Below, piece by piece: positions 1 through 6,610 of a stretch of 7,157 nucleotides of DNA. The notes under the pieces are model-generated. The model made no database searches. It was not told the DNA's origin and saw only the letters and a program-made list of their open reading frames with translations. The position numbers and the translations under genes were made by a program. The stretch is from Prevotellaceae bacterium (GTDB taxonomy: Bacteria > Bacteroidota > Bacteroidia > Bacteroidales > Bacteroidaceae). The DNA lies in the NCBI GenBank assembly GCA_021204885.1, contig JAJPYP010000275.1, positions 1 through 7,157 on the forward strand, written 5' to 3'. The number at the start of each line of letters is the position of its first letter. The stretch's first letter is position 1.

Positions 1-67
1 GCTTTACGGGGAAGATTTATACAAAATTATAGATAATACTCCCGTTTTTCTCGACAATCATCGGGCC

Positions 68-1117
68 TCAATAGCCCTCCCTGTCCACCTTTATAAGTGC
101 GCCGGTGGCCGTGTCGAACTGCACTTTCGTGGTGCTGTTCTTGTTGAAGAGCACCGGAGCCAAGTACTCCACCGTGCCGAACTGCGTGACGGGCAACTCG
201 GCCCGGGCCACCTGCTTGTTGTTGCAAGTCAAGGTCACGTTGGCACGCCCCGGCACGTTGTAAGCCACGCCGTCCACTTTCTTCTTGCCGTCGTCGGCGG
301 GAATGGCGGGTGTCTTCATGTCGCTGATGGTGATGTAGTACGGGTCGCCGGCAAGGTCGTCTTCGTCCAACAGCCCCAAGTACTTCGAGAAGCGGAAAGC
401 CAGCTTGTGTTCCATCTCTTCGGGCGTTATGCGCACGGTAAAGATCTCGGGCACGTCTTCACTCTTGCCTTGGAACATCTCCAACATGGCCTGCTCCTGC
501 ACGTTCAAGTTCTCGAGCATGATTTGCAGTTGCGTGCCGTCTTGGGGCATGTTGTCGGCCTCGCCGCGTAGCAGGGCGTTGCGGCTCTCGCGGATACTGT
601 AAATCTCCTTGGCCACCAACTCGGCCATCTTGGCGCGTGAAGAGGCGGCCAGTATCTCTTCGGTGAGGAAGCTGCGCGGGTCGACCGATGGCGCCGCCAC
701 CGCTTGCTGGGGCTCGGCGGGCACACCGCCGCTATAAGGCATGTTGATGGAGCGCACGATGCCATCCCCGGTCAACTCCATAAGCGGAGCCACCGTCTTG
801 TCTTTCAGCTTCACGAAATAGACATGCTCGCTATCGGGCACGCCCGCCACGCGCAACTCTATCTTGTTGATTTCCCAATAAGTCTGGGCCGTGGCGGGTA
901 GATTGTTCAAATAGAGATAGCGGTCGGCATATTTGCAGAACTCGCCGGGCGTGTAGCTATGCTTGGTCGTATAGACGGCGATTTCCACTTGGGTTTGGGG
1001 AAGCATGTAGGTCACCCCGTAATCCTTGCCGTGCATAATGCCTGCGGTCACCTCGGTCTGTGCATAAACACATGCCGGCAACAGCAGCGCGGCGAGCAGC
1101 ACCATATTCTTCTTCAT
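68..1117 (-). CDS. DUF4831 family exported protein
   Basis: Function unknown. I recognise the DUF4831 family, which I know only from Bacteroidetes, by its overall pattern: a TPGEFCKYADRYL motif (residues 56-68), a TYWEIN strand (79-84), a TVAPL segment (108-112), the TEEIL...IRESRN helix-rich region (about 152-180) and a C-terminal NVPGR...FGTVEYL...LFNKNSTT stretch. The length of 349 aa fits the family. The N-terminus is a signal peptide: MKKN, then a hydrophobic run, then VYA before Gln20, the usual signal peptidase I cut in Bacteroides. LPAC at 13-16 could be read as a weak lipobox, but I favour simple secretion to the periplasm. The frame stays open to an ATG at 1138, adding seven residues (MDVKFVF). 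I chose the ATG at 1117 because MKKN is a normal signal-peptide start. The gene is transcribed alone, divergent from the flavodoxin gene, from a promoter at 1173-1205. No catalytic motif is visible. The family call is from memory and no search was run. Confidence 0.88.
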   Translation of the reverse strand: MKKNMVLLAALLLPACVYAQTEVTAGIMHGKDYGVTYMLPQTQVEIAVYTTKHSYTPGEFCKYADRYLYLNNLPATAQTYWEINKIELRVAGVPDSEHVYFVKLKDKTVAPLMELTGDGIVRSINMPYSGGVPAEPQQAVAAPSVDPRSFLTEEILAASSRAKMAELVAKEIYSIRESRNALLRGEADNMPQDGTQLQIMLENLNVQEQAMLEMFQGKSEDVPEIFTVRITPEEMEHKLAFRFSKYLGLLDEDDLAGDPYYITISDMKTPAIPADDGKKKVDGVAYNVPGRANVTLTCNNKQVARAELPVTQFGTVEYLAPVLFNKNSTTKVQFDTATGALIKVDREGY

Positions 1118-1172
1118 AAAGACAAATTTTACGTCCATTCGGTAAAGATAAATTTTATATCAATTTGGCAAA

Positions 1173-1205
1173 CAAAGTTAATGAAGTTCTTCGGATTAGC
1201 GCATG
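1173..1205 (-). promoter_or_regulatory. Promoter of the DUF4831 gene
   Basis: On the minus strand TAACTTTG (1180 down to 1173) matches the Bacteroidetes -7 consensus TAnnTTTG exactly. The -33 position, 19 nt upstream, reads TGCG within CATGCGC (1205-1199) instead of the usual TTTG. The predicted start of transcription is near 1166, giving a leader of about 50 nt to the preferred ATG at 1117. The same CATGCGC-N18-TAAYTTTG arrangement is found in the divergent flavodoxin promoter. Confidence 0.6.
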
Positions 1206-1232
1206 CCTATTACGAAAGATTAACGAAGTACC

Positions 1233-1291
1233 GCCATTCTGTCTTTCCAAGCGGTAAGGCCAAGGATGCGGAAAGGCTTCGACAGAATGGC
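1233..1291. repeat. 11-bp inverted repeat between divergent promoters
   Basis: GCCATTCTGTC (1233-1243) is matched perfectly by GACAGAATGGC (1281-1291). Inside it, TTTCC (1244-1248) can pair with GGAAA (1270-1274), so the whole could fold as an imperfect hairpin with a 6-nt bulge and a 21-nt loop. It lies between the two outward-facing promoters, so neither predicted transcript includes it. It is more likely a DNA-level element (an operator or a remnant) than a terminator. A shorter palindrome, CTTCGCGAAG, follows at 1310-1319. Confidence 0.55.
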
Positions 1292-1348
1292 AGGAAACGC
1301 TTCCCCATTCTTCGCGAAGCAACTAATTATTGTTAAACAACCGCATTC

Positions 1349-1381
1349 CATGCGCAACACGGAAACAAAGCTGTAATTTTG
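1349..1381 (+). promoter_or_regulatory. Promoter of the flavodoxin gene
   Basis: TAATTTTG (1374-1381) matches the Bacteroidetes -7 consensus TAnnTTTG. The -33 position 19 nt upstream is TGCG, within CATGCGC (1349-1355), not TTTG. Transcription probably starts near 1388, about 35 nt before the ATG at 1423. The leader is A-rich with no Shine-Dalgarno sequence, as is usual in this phylum. Confidence 0.6.
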
Positions 1382-1422
1382 CGTGATAATACGACTAACC
1401 ATCTTAAAAACAATCCATCACA

Positions 1423-2250
1423 ATGAAAAAGACAGTATTCCTTTGTGCCGCCGCAGCCGCCTTGTGCGTGGCTTGCAGCCCGGCGAAGAAGAGCGGGGAA
1501 AACCAGCCCGAGACCAAGTACTTGGTACTTTACTACTCACAGACCGGCACTACGGCACAAGTGGCCCAAAGCATCGCCGGCTTGTTGGATGCCGAAGCCG
1601 TGAGCTTCAATGTAGAGCCTCCTTACGACGGCACATTCGAAGAGACCATCCAGCGTTGCCTCACCGAACAGCAGGACGACTCCTACGCAGCCCTCACGGC
1701 GATTGACATCGACCCGGCCGACTATGACGTCATCTTCCTTGGCTATCCCGTTTGGTTCGGCACCTACGCACGCCCTGTAGAATCCCTGCTGCAATCATTC
1801 GACTTCCACGACAAGACCATCGTTCCCTTCTGCACCTTCGGTAGCGGCGGACTGGCCTCCAGCGTGAACGACCTGCGCGAAGCCCTGCCCGACGCTACGG
1901 TAACCGACGGTTACGGCGTACGCGCCGCCCGCATCGACAAGGCGGCCGCCGAAGTGGAGCAATTCCTCATCAACAACGGCTACTTGGAAGGCGAGGCCGT
2001 TGAGCAGCCCGATTACTCCGAGCAACAGCCCGTCACCGACGTGGAGACGGCCATCTTCCAGACGGCTTGCGGTGAATACCCCATGCCCATCGGCACGCCC
2101 GTTACTTTCGGCACACGCGCTGCCGCCCACGGCACCGACTACCTCTTTACCGTAAGCACCAAGAACCCCGAAGGCGAGGAGGGTACCGCCACCGTCTACA
2201 TCACTTGCCCAGAAGAGGGAACGCCCGAGTTCACGTTGGTAGAGCGATAA
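1423..2250 (+). CDS. Flavodoxin-domain lipoprotein
   Basis: A 275-aa flavodoxin-fold protein predicted to bind FMN. The flavodoxin domain (about residues 32-190) starts with the strand YLVLYYS and the phosphate-binding loop SQTGTT (39-44). The second FMN loop is GYPVWFGTY (107-115), where W111 is placed to stack on the isoalloxazine ring. The third is CTFGSGG (137-143). This layout is that of the Flavodoxin_4-type family, which donates or shuttles electrons or acts as a quinone or FMN reductase. The N-terminus is a lipoprotein-like signal peptide ending in VAC with Cys18, followed by a polar linker without an acidic run, so a periplasm-facing lipid anchor is more likely than surface display. 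Residues from about 195 form an extra domain of roughly 80 aa, apparently beta-rich, with unknown function; I recall similar tails on other Bacteroides flavodoxins. Redox partners are not in the window. The gene is monocistronic, with its own promoter. The fold is secure; the substrate and the exact location are inferred. Confidence 0.9.
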   Translation: MKKTVFLCAAAAALCVACSPAKKSGENQPETKYLVLYYSQTGTTAQVAQSIAGLLDAEAVSFNVEPPYDGTFEETIQRCLTEQQDDSYAALTAIDIDPADYDVIFLGYPVWFGTYARPVESLLQSFDFHDKTIVPFCTFGSGGLASSVNDLREALPDATVTDGYGVRAARIDKAAAEVEQFLINNGYLEGEAVEQPDYSEQQPVTDVETAIFQTACGEYPMPIGTPVTFGTRAAAHGTDYLFTVSTKNPEGEEGTATVYITCPEEGTPEFTLVER

Positions 2251-2252
2251 AC

Positions 2253-2281
2253 CCTATTATATAATAGGTATAAGGGAAGCG
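2253..2281. other. Short palindrome after the flavodoxin stop
   Basis: CCTATTATATAATAGG (2253-2268) is a perfect 16-bp palindrome that begins three bases after the flavodoxin stop codon. It can fold only as a short weak hairpin (CCTATT/AATAGG, loop ATAT). The adjoining GGAAGCG (2275-2281) can pair with CGCTTCC at 2312-2318 across a 30-nt loop. These may be parts of the 3' end or protect against RNA decay. No role is shown. Confidence 0.35.
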
Positions 2282-2332
2282 ACTTTTATACAAACGGCAA
2301 ACGGAAAGCGCCGCTTCCTCCCCTACGTAAAC

Positions 2333-2389
2333 AGTAAAATTCCAATCAGGAAAACATGTTATTCTTGTTTTTCTGATTGGAATTTTACT
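2333..2389. terminator. Probable bidirectional terminator hairpin
   Basis: Bases 2333-2356 pair with 2366-2389 over 24 positions around a 9-nt loop (2357-2365). The only imperfection is position 2350 against 2372: G·U in a plus-strand transcript but C/A in a minus-strand transcript, so the fold is slightly stronger for the flavodoxin mRNA. It stands in the gap between the convergent flavodoxin and DUF4374 genes. There is no long separate U tract; the lower stem is itself A/U-rich (AGTAAAATT/AATTTTACT). Terminator function for both genes is inferred from position and stability. Confidence 0.7.
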
Positions 2390-2425
2390 ATATCATAGCG
2401 AATAAGATTAAACTACAAGCCTGCG

Positions 2426-3769
2426 TCAATCTTGCACGACGCGGATTTGCTCGAAGAAGTAACCCGACTCTATCTCCGCGCCTTTGGTCACGCTGCCGGT
2501 GGCGATGTCGTAGATGTAGATTTGGGGATTCTCATACTCCTCGATGTTCACGCCGATGTAGGCCTTGCCATCCACCACGCAGGAACGCTGTGAGAAGCGG
2601 CCGCCGCTGTAGGGAAGCTCTTCGCCGTTATACTTGAGGCGTTCGTGGTTGCCGGTGGTAAGGTCGACGATGGAGTAGTAGTAGGCATAATCGTCTATGC
2701 CGGTACCGCTGGCATAGTTTTGTGCGTATGCCAACGCCTTGTCGTCGCCCAAGTACTGCACGGTAAGCAGCTTGCCGTCGGCATCCTTGAAGCCATTATA
2801 AGAGGGGTCGAAGTCATACTCGCCCGAATTGATGCGCAGCAGCATGCCTTGGTCCATCGTATCCAAGCTGTTGAATACACAGAGATAAAGGTTGCCCGCA
2901 TCGTCGAACATCACGGTGTTCTGCAACAGTTCTCCATAGGCACTGCCCTGCATCTCCTGTGCCAAGGTGTTGGTCTCATTGCTCTCTATCTCCATGGTAT
3001 CGGGGTCGATAACCACCACATGGAAGAAAGGTTCGCTCTGCGCTTTCATGCCGCTGCTGGTCTTGCAATAATAGAAATAGAACAACTTGTTGTCGCTTTC
3101 ACGGTAGGTCAGGATGCCGGTCGAGGTAAAGAGGGAATACCCTTCGGTAAGGGCGATGTCCAACGTGCCGTTGTCCAAGATGGTCATGTCATCGCTACTT
3201 GAGGTGTCACTGGTAGGGTCGTCTACATGCAGCTTTGTCCAGATAATCTGGTCCTTGTCGCCGTTGGCGGCCATGACGAGCAGCGTGTTGTTGCCGATCC
3301 AAGCATGCGTATAGGCACGGCTGCTGTAAGTGTAGCCTTCGGCGAACTTCTGTTCCTGCACGCGCTGCATCGCGTTGTTCTCGAAGCGCAGCTTGGAGAA
3401 ACGGTCGTTGGAAGTGGGCACTTGGTAGTAATACCGTCCTTTCAAGATGGTCTCCATGGTGTAGTCGGTATTGATTTCACACCCTTTACCAGTAAAGCTG
3501 ATGACACCTTGGTCGGCATCCAAGCTGCCTACGCTCTGCACGATGGTGGTCACGTCGCGTGCCATGCCGCCGTGCTTGCCCACAGTGATGGTAAGGTCGA
3601 AATGGTAATCGGCTGTTGTTACTGTCGTGCCTCCGTTATCGGGCTCGTCGGGCGTTTCAGGCGTTTCAGGGGTCTGGGAAAGCGTCTTGTCATCGTCGTC
3701 CGAGCAAGCGTTGAACGTCATGGCCAAGAGGGCGGCCATGCACACACTGAATAAATACTTCATTCTCAT
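2426..3769 (-). CDS. DUF4374 surface lipoprotein, partner of the receptor
   Basis: A 447-aa lipoprotein that I recognise as a DUF4374 family member by its C-terminal half (IYDIATGSVTKGAEIESGYF followed by an IRV strand) and by repeated beta-strand patterns that suggest a propeller-like fold. The lipobox is FNAC with Cys22, followed at once by SDDDD. Acidic residues at that place are the lipoprotein export signal that sends Bacteroidetes lipoproteins to the cell surface. A Thr/Pro/Glu linker (about 33-46, with PET repeats encoded by a 9-bp tandem at 3651-3668) separates the anchor from the folded domain. It follows the TonB-dependent receptor gene by 21 nt on the same strand and so shares its B12-riboswitch control. 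DUF4374 proteins near receptors are thought to capture ligands, and at least one siderophore system is, I believe, of this kind. Corrinoid binding here is inferred from regulation only. The start could also be the third codon (MKYLF, base 3763); MK is the more typical signal-peptide start. A bidirectional hairpin follows the gene. Confidence 0.85.
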   Translation of the reverse strand: MRMKYLFSVCMAALLAMTFNACSDDDDKTLSQTPETPETPDEPDNGGTTVTTADYHFDLTITVGKHGGMARDVTTIVQSVGSLDADQGVISFTGKGCEINTDYTMETILKGRYYYQVPTSNDRFSKLRFENNAMQRVQEQKFAEGYTYSSRAYTHAWIGNNTLLVMAANGDKDQIIWTKLHVDDPTSDTSSSDDMTILDNGTLDIALTEGYSLFTSTGILTYRESDNKLFYFYYCKTSSGMKAQSEPFFHVVVIDPDTMEIESNETNTLAQEMQGSAYGELLQNTVMFDDAGNLYLCVFNSLDTMDQGMLLRINSGEYDFDPSYNGFKDADGKLLTVQYLGDDKALAYAQNYASGTGIDDYAYYYSIVDLTTGNHERLKYNGEELPYSGGRFSQRSCVVDGKAYIGVNIEEYENPQIYIYDIATGSVTKGAEIESGYFFEQIRVVQD

Positions 3770-3790
3770 AATACGAATAATTATAAATGG

Positions 3791-6154
3791 TTAGTTGATG
3801 AACAATCGGAATTTGGCGAAGAGGGCGCGGCCCGGCTTCTGCAACTTGTAGTTGTCGTAGAGCGTCTTGTCTAAAAGGTCGGTACACTCCAAGGAGACGT
3901 TGTAACGCCCTCGGTACCATGAATAGGTCACATCGGCATTCCACACTTGCTGGCCGGGAATGCGTGCCTTGGTCTGGGCCGCACCGTATGCCTCCCACGT
4001 AAGGAAGTACCAATGCACCCAATCGAAGGAGGTGCCTATACGCAGGCGGTCACCCCGTGTGAAGAGACTACGGAACGAGTAGTTGGCCTCGGCACCGCCG
4101 TAGAGCCACGGACGATTGGGCACGCGGTTGTTGTAGGTGGCCGAGAGCTTGCCGTCGCTCTTGTATTTCTGCCGGTCGCGCGAGTCTTGCCAGCTCACGT
4201 TGGCCACGAGTCGCAGCTTGTCTTGCCAGTCGTAGCGCAGCTCGCCTTCGGCACCCTTGATGTGCACGGCCGGCACGTTCTCGTATTGCATCATGCCCTC
4301 CTTCTCGGAGACGGTGGCCTCGATGTAATCGTCTACATAGCGCAGGAAGCCGCCCACTTCGTAATAGAACGTATGCCCCCGTGCGGGATGCCACGTGCCG
4401 AAGAAGCCCAAGTTCACGTTGTGGCTGCTTTCGGGCTTCAAAGCCACGTTGGCATAGATGGTGGAGCCGTTGCCAAGCAACTCGTGTGCCAAAGGCAGAC
4501 GCACACTGTGCTCGTAAGAGGCTTTGATGGAGAGCGGCTCGAAAAGCGTGAAGCGCGAGCCCACGCCATAACCCGCATAGTTCTTGGTGGCCGAACCGGC
4601 GACATCCGTGGAGCCGGTAATCCAGTAGAGGTCGTTCTGGCGTATGTACAAGTGGTTCACATAATCTTTCACGAAGAAGGCGTTCTCCATGCGTCCGTCG
4701 AAGAAAGTCTGCCCGTAGGTCAAGCCCAACACATGCTTGGCCAGCACGTCATTGGCCGCCTCGAAGTCACTGTCCACCTCGTCGTAGCGGTTGTTGCCCG
4801 TGCGGCTCAGCATATAGTTCAAGCTCAAGTCGTGGTGCTGGTTCAAGCTGTAGTCCAAGTTGACACGCACGATGGTCAAGGGGCGTTTGTAGTGGCGCAT
4901 GGAGCGGGCGCGTCCGGTAATCTCGTTGCGTGCGCTCACGATGTAGTCGCCGTTCCAATCGTATTGCCGATAGGCCGTATCCACAGTCAAGGAGTGGTCC
5001 CACGTGTGCGACAACAATGCGTTCAACTCCATCCCTTTCAAGAGGAAGTCGTACTTGCGGTAGCGGGCCGACACGTTCCACGCCTTCATGCGGCGCTCGG
5101 CCATGCCATATACCTTGCTCTGTATGGAGCCCGTCTGCAACTCCTTGTTCACCTTGGAGAAAGAGCCGGAGATGAAGCACTCGTCGGCCCACGGCTTGCC
5201 GGTAAAGCCAGCCTCCACCTGTCCCAACAGCGAGAGGTAGTCGTCATGGAAACGCTTGCGGTTCACTTCCACGTACTTGCGCTCGTCCTCGTCCCATACC
5301 TCCACGTCCTTCATGGTGTAGTCGTTCTTGGAGTAGTTCAAGCCGAAGGTGGGGCGTATCACCAGCCCCGTGTGCCGCTCCACTATCTGCGCGTTCAAGT
5401 CGGCCTTGTGCGTGTGGAACGAGCCGGTGCCGTATGACACATCCAAGTAGTCCTTCTTCTCGGCTTTCGTGATGATGTTCACCGCGCCGCCCAAGGCATC
5501 GGTACCTAAATTGGTGGGCACCACTCCTTTGTATATCTCCACGCGGTCAATGATGTTGACGGGCAAGTTGGCCAGTGACACACCGCTGCCCTTCACGTCG
5601 AGCGGCACGCCGTCTATGAAATAGCGCACCGAGTTGCCGGACATGCCGTTGATGGCCAAGTCGAAGTCGGAGCCTACCCCACCCTCTTCGCGCACCTTCA
5701 CGCCGGTGGTGCGGTCGAGCAAATTGTTCAGGTTGGAGAGCGAGTTGACCACCGACTTGATGTCGACGGCATTCACCGTGTAGGCGCTCTCCTTCAACTG
5801 CTGCGTGCCCGACTTTCCATAGACGGCCACCGCATCGAGGCTCACGGCATCCTCCCGTAGCGTGAAATCCTGCTTCTTGTCGGCCTGCAAGTCAAGCGTG
5901 CGCTTCTCCGTGTCGTAACCCACACAAGAGACGGCAATCGTGTACCGCCCCTGGGCAAGCCGTAACGTGTAGCGGCCGTTATCGTCTGTAGAGGTTCCCG
6001 TAGTGGAACGCTCCACCGCCACCGTGGCAAACGGCACGGGCGCTCCGTCACTGTCGGTCACCTTGCCCGAGAGCGTGATTTTACCCGTTTGCGCCCACAC
6101 GCCCCCCAGAGGCAGGAGCGTCATGAACAAGAGGATGCGTACAAAGTTTCCCAT
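3791..6154 (-). CDS. TonB-dependent outer-membrane receptor, B12-riboswitch controlled
   Basis: A complete 787-aa TonB-dependent receptor. It has a signal peptide (residues 1-21, cut before Gln22), then a carboxypeptidase-regulatory-like beta-sandwich (about 27-100, with SGKVTDSDGAPVPFATV), a TonB-box-like segment LDAVAVYG (106-113), the plug (about 118-230) with FIDGVPL (179-185), RVEIYKGVVP (204-213) and GTDALGGAVNIIT (217-229), and a 22-strand-type barrel to the C-terminus, which ends ...AKFRLFIN. The receptor imports a large scarce ligand across the outer membrane, powered by TonB-ExbBD. The leader carries a cobalamin riboswitch, so the likely cargo is a corrinoid and the gene a functional btuB analogue. 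This assignment rests on regulation, not on sequence identity to E. coli BtuB, which is shorter and lacks the N-terminal sandwich. No SusD is present; the downstream partner is a DUF4374 lipoprotein. The ATG at 6154 is the only start codon I can find after the in-frame stop at 6254-6256, and it gives a proper signal peptide. No frameshift or truncation is seen. Confidence 0.93.
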   Translation of the reverse strand: MGNFVRILLFMTLLPLGGVWAQTGKITLSGKVTDSDGAPVPFATVAVERSTTGTSTDDNGRYTLRLAQGRYTIAVSCVGYDTEKRTLDLQADKKQDFTLREDAVSLDAVAVYGKSGTQQLKESAYTVNAVDIKSVVNSLSNLNNLLDRTTGVKVREEGGVGSDFDLAINGMSGNSVRYFIDGVPLDVKGSGVSLANLPVNIIDRVEIYKGVVPTNLGTDALGGAVNIITKAEKKDYLDVSYGTGSFHTHKADLNAQIVERHTGLVIRPTFGLNYSKNDYTMKDVEVWDEDERKYVEVNRKRFHDDYLSLLGQVEAGFTGKPWADECFISGSFSKVNKELQTGSIQSKVYGMAERRMKAWNVSARYRKYDFLLKGMELNALLSHTWDHSLTVDTAYRQYDWNGDYIVSARNEITGRARSMRHYKRPLTIVRVNLDYSLNQHHDLSLNYMLSRTGNNRYDEVDSDFEAANDVLAKHVLGLTYGQTFFDGRMENAFFVKDYVNHLYIRQNDLYWITGSTDVAGSATKNYAGYGVGSRFTLFEPLSIKASYEHSVRLPLAHELLGNGSTIYANVALKPESSHNVNLGFFGTWHPARGHTFYYEVGGFLRYVDDYIEATVSEKEGMMQYENVPAVHIKGAEGELRYDWQDKLRLVANVSWQDSRDRQKYKSDGKLSATYNNRVPNRPWLYGGAEANYSFRSLFTRGDRLRIGTSFDWVHWYFLTWEAYGAAQTKARIPGQQVWNADVTYSWYRGRYNVSLECTDLLDKTLYDNYKLQKPGRALFAKFRLFIN

Positions 6155-6190
6155 TCGCTTTAATGCTAAACTGTTACGCTTTTGGGAAAC
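6146..6190 (-). promoter_or_regulatory. Hairpin touching the receptor start codon
   Basis: In the mRNA, GTTTCCC (6190-6184) is perfectly complementary to GGGAAAC (6152-6146), whose first G is the third base of the start codon. The 31-nt loop holds the AT-rich ribosome landing region. The fold would hinder initiation, so it could be the output of the upstream riboswitch. Seven base pairs with a large loop is modest, and no regulatory role is shown. Confidence 0.35.
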
Positions 6191-6250
6191 GCGCAGACAA
6201 AGAGACCTTGATAGTTCCTTTAGAAACGAAAAGAACTGGAAAGCATCGAT

Positions 6251-6286
6251 GTTTTAAATGGCTTTATTCCCCGAAAGCTTTAAAAC
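6251..6286 (-). promoter_or_regulatory. Riboswitch P13-like hairpin (expression platform)
   Basis: In the minus-strand RNA, GTTTTAAA (6286-6279) pairs with TTTAAAAC (6258-6251) and GCTTT with AAAGC, giving 13 bp with a 2-nt bulge and the 8-nt loop CGGGGAAT (6273-6266). It begins 14 nt after the aptamer. The loop's CGGG (6273-6270) is complementary to CCCG (6402-6399) in the aptamer L5 loop, the kissing interaction by which cobalamin riboswitches sense ligand. No U tract follows, so it is not a standard terminator and control is probably translational. Confidence 0.6.
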
Positions 6287-6300
6287 TATGTAAGGCTCTG

Positions 6301-6493
6301 GCAGGTCTTCTGACTTGTCCCTTCCGGAGCGCCTTCCCATCCTTTGCAAGGACAGTGGCAAGTGGATTGTCCGGAAACATATACAGGACTCACAGCAGCG
6401 GGTCTGTTCAGGATTTGCACCTGATTCCCTTTTCACCGCCTCCCCCGACTTCCCTATTTGATAGAAGTGGAGTCGCGCGGCACCAAAACCTGC
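6301..6493 (-). promoter_or_regulatory. Cobalamin (B12) riboswitch aptamer
   Basis: The minus strand carries the full cobalamin aptamer, 193 nt long. P1 is GCAGGT (6493-6488) paired with ACCTGC (6306-6301). The conserved segments appear in order: GGTGCC, AAAAGGGAATC, AGGTGCAAATCCTGA, the P5 hairpin ACAG/CTGT with loop ACCCGCTG (6403-6396) followed by TGTGA, then GCCACTG, GGGAAGGCG, and the B12 box AAGTCAGAAGACCTGCC (6316-6300). All the invariant core blocks of the RF00174 family are present, so it should be functional. Adenosylcobalamin or a related corrinoid would bind it and repress the receptor and DUF4374 genes downstream. The distance from aptamer end to start codon is about 146 nt. Confidence 0.96.
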
Positions 6494-6494
6494 G

Positions 6495-6525
6495 CAAAGG
6501 AACATATAAAAAACTGCTATTGCAA
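6495..6525 (-). promoter_or_regulatory. Candidate promoter for the riboswitch operon
   Basis: TTCCTTTG (6502-6495, minus) matches the -7 consensus TAnnTTTG except for one base, with TTGC (6525-6522) 19 nt upstream at -33. The -33 word lies in the interrupted palindrome ATTGC-AA-GCAAT (6519-6530). Transcription would start almost at the aptamer P1, which is tight. An alternative -7, TTCTTTTG (6562-6555), would give a longer leader. Neither is decisive. Confidence 0.35.
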
Positions 6526-6610
6526 GCAATCGGCCGTTTTTTTTCATCCATACGCAAAAGAAGATGCCGTGTGAGGTAGGAGAAGTGGAGAATGAGGGTT
6601 CGGGAAGAAA

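Noticed and set aside
1..67. Terminator downstream of the DUF4831 gene
   Set aside because: Only a 4-bp CCCG/CGGG match with a long loop is visible, with no U tract. It is too weak to annotate.
2645..3202. Open frame of 185 codons on the plus strand inside the DUF4374 gene
   Set aside because: It is antisense to the lipoprotein gene, has no start-site signals, and shows the same V/H/L-rich shadow composition.
3947..5437. Open frame of 496 codons on the plus strand inside the receptor gene
   Set aside because: It lies antisense to a clear, complete TonB-dependent receptor. Its translation is rich in V, H, L and A without any recognisable domain, the usual product of reading a GC-rich gene on its opposite strand.
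6251..6286. Intrinsic terminator just after the riboswitch
   Set aside because: The hairpin is real but is followed by CATCGATGC, not a U tract, and its stem is A/U-rich, so standard termination is unlikely.
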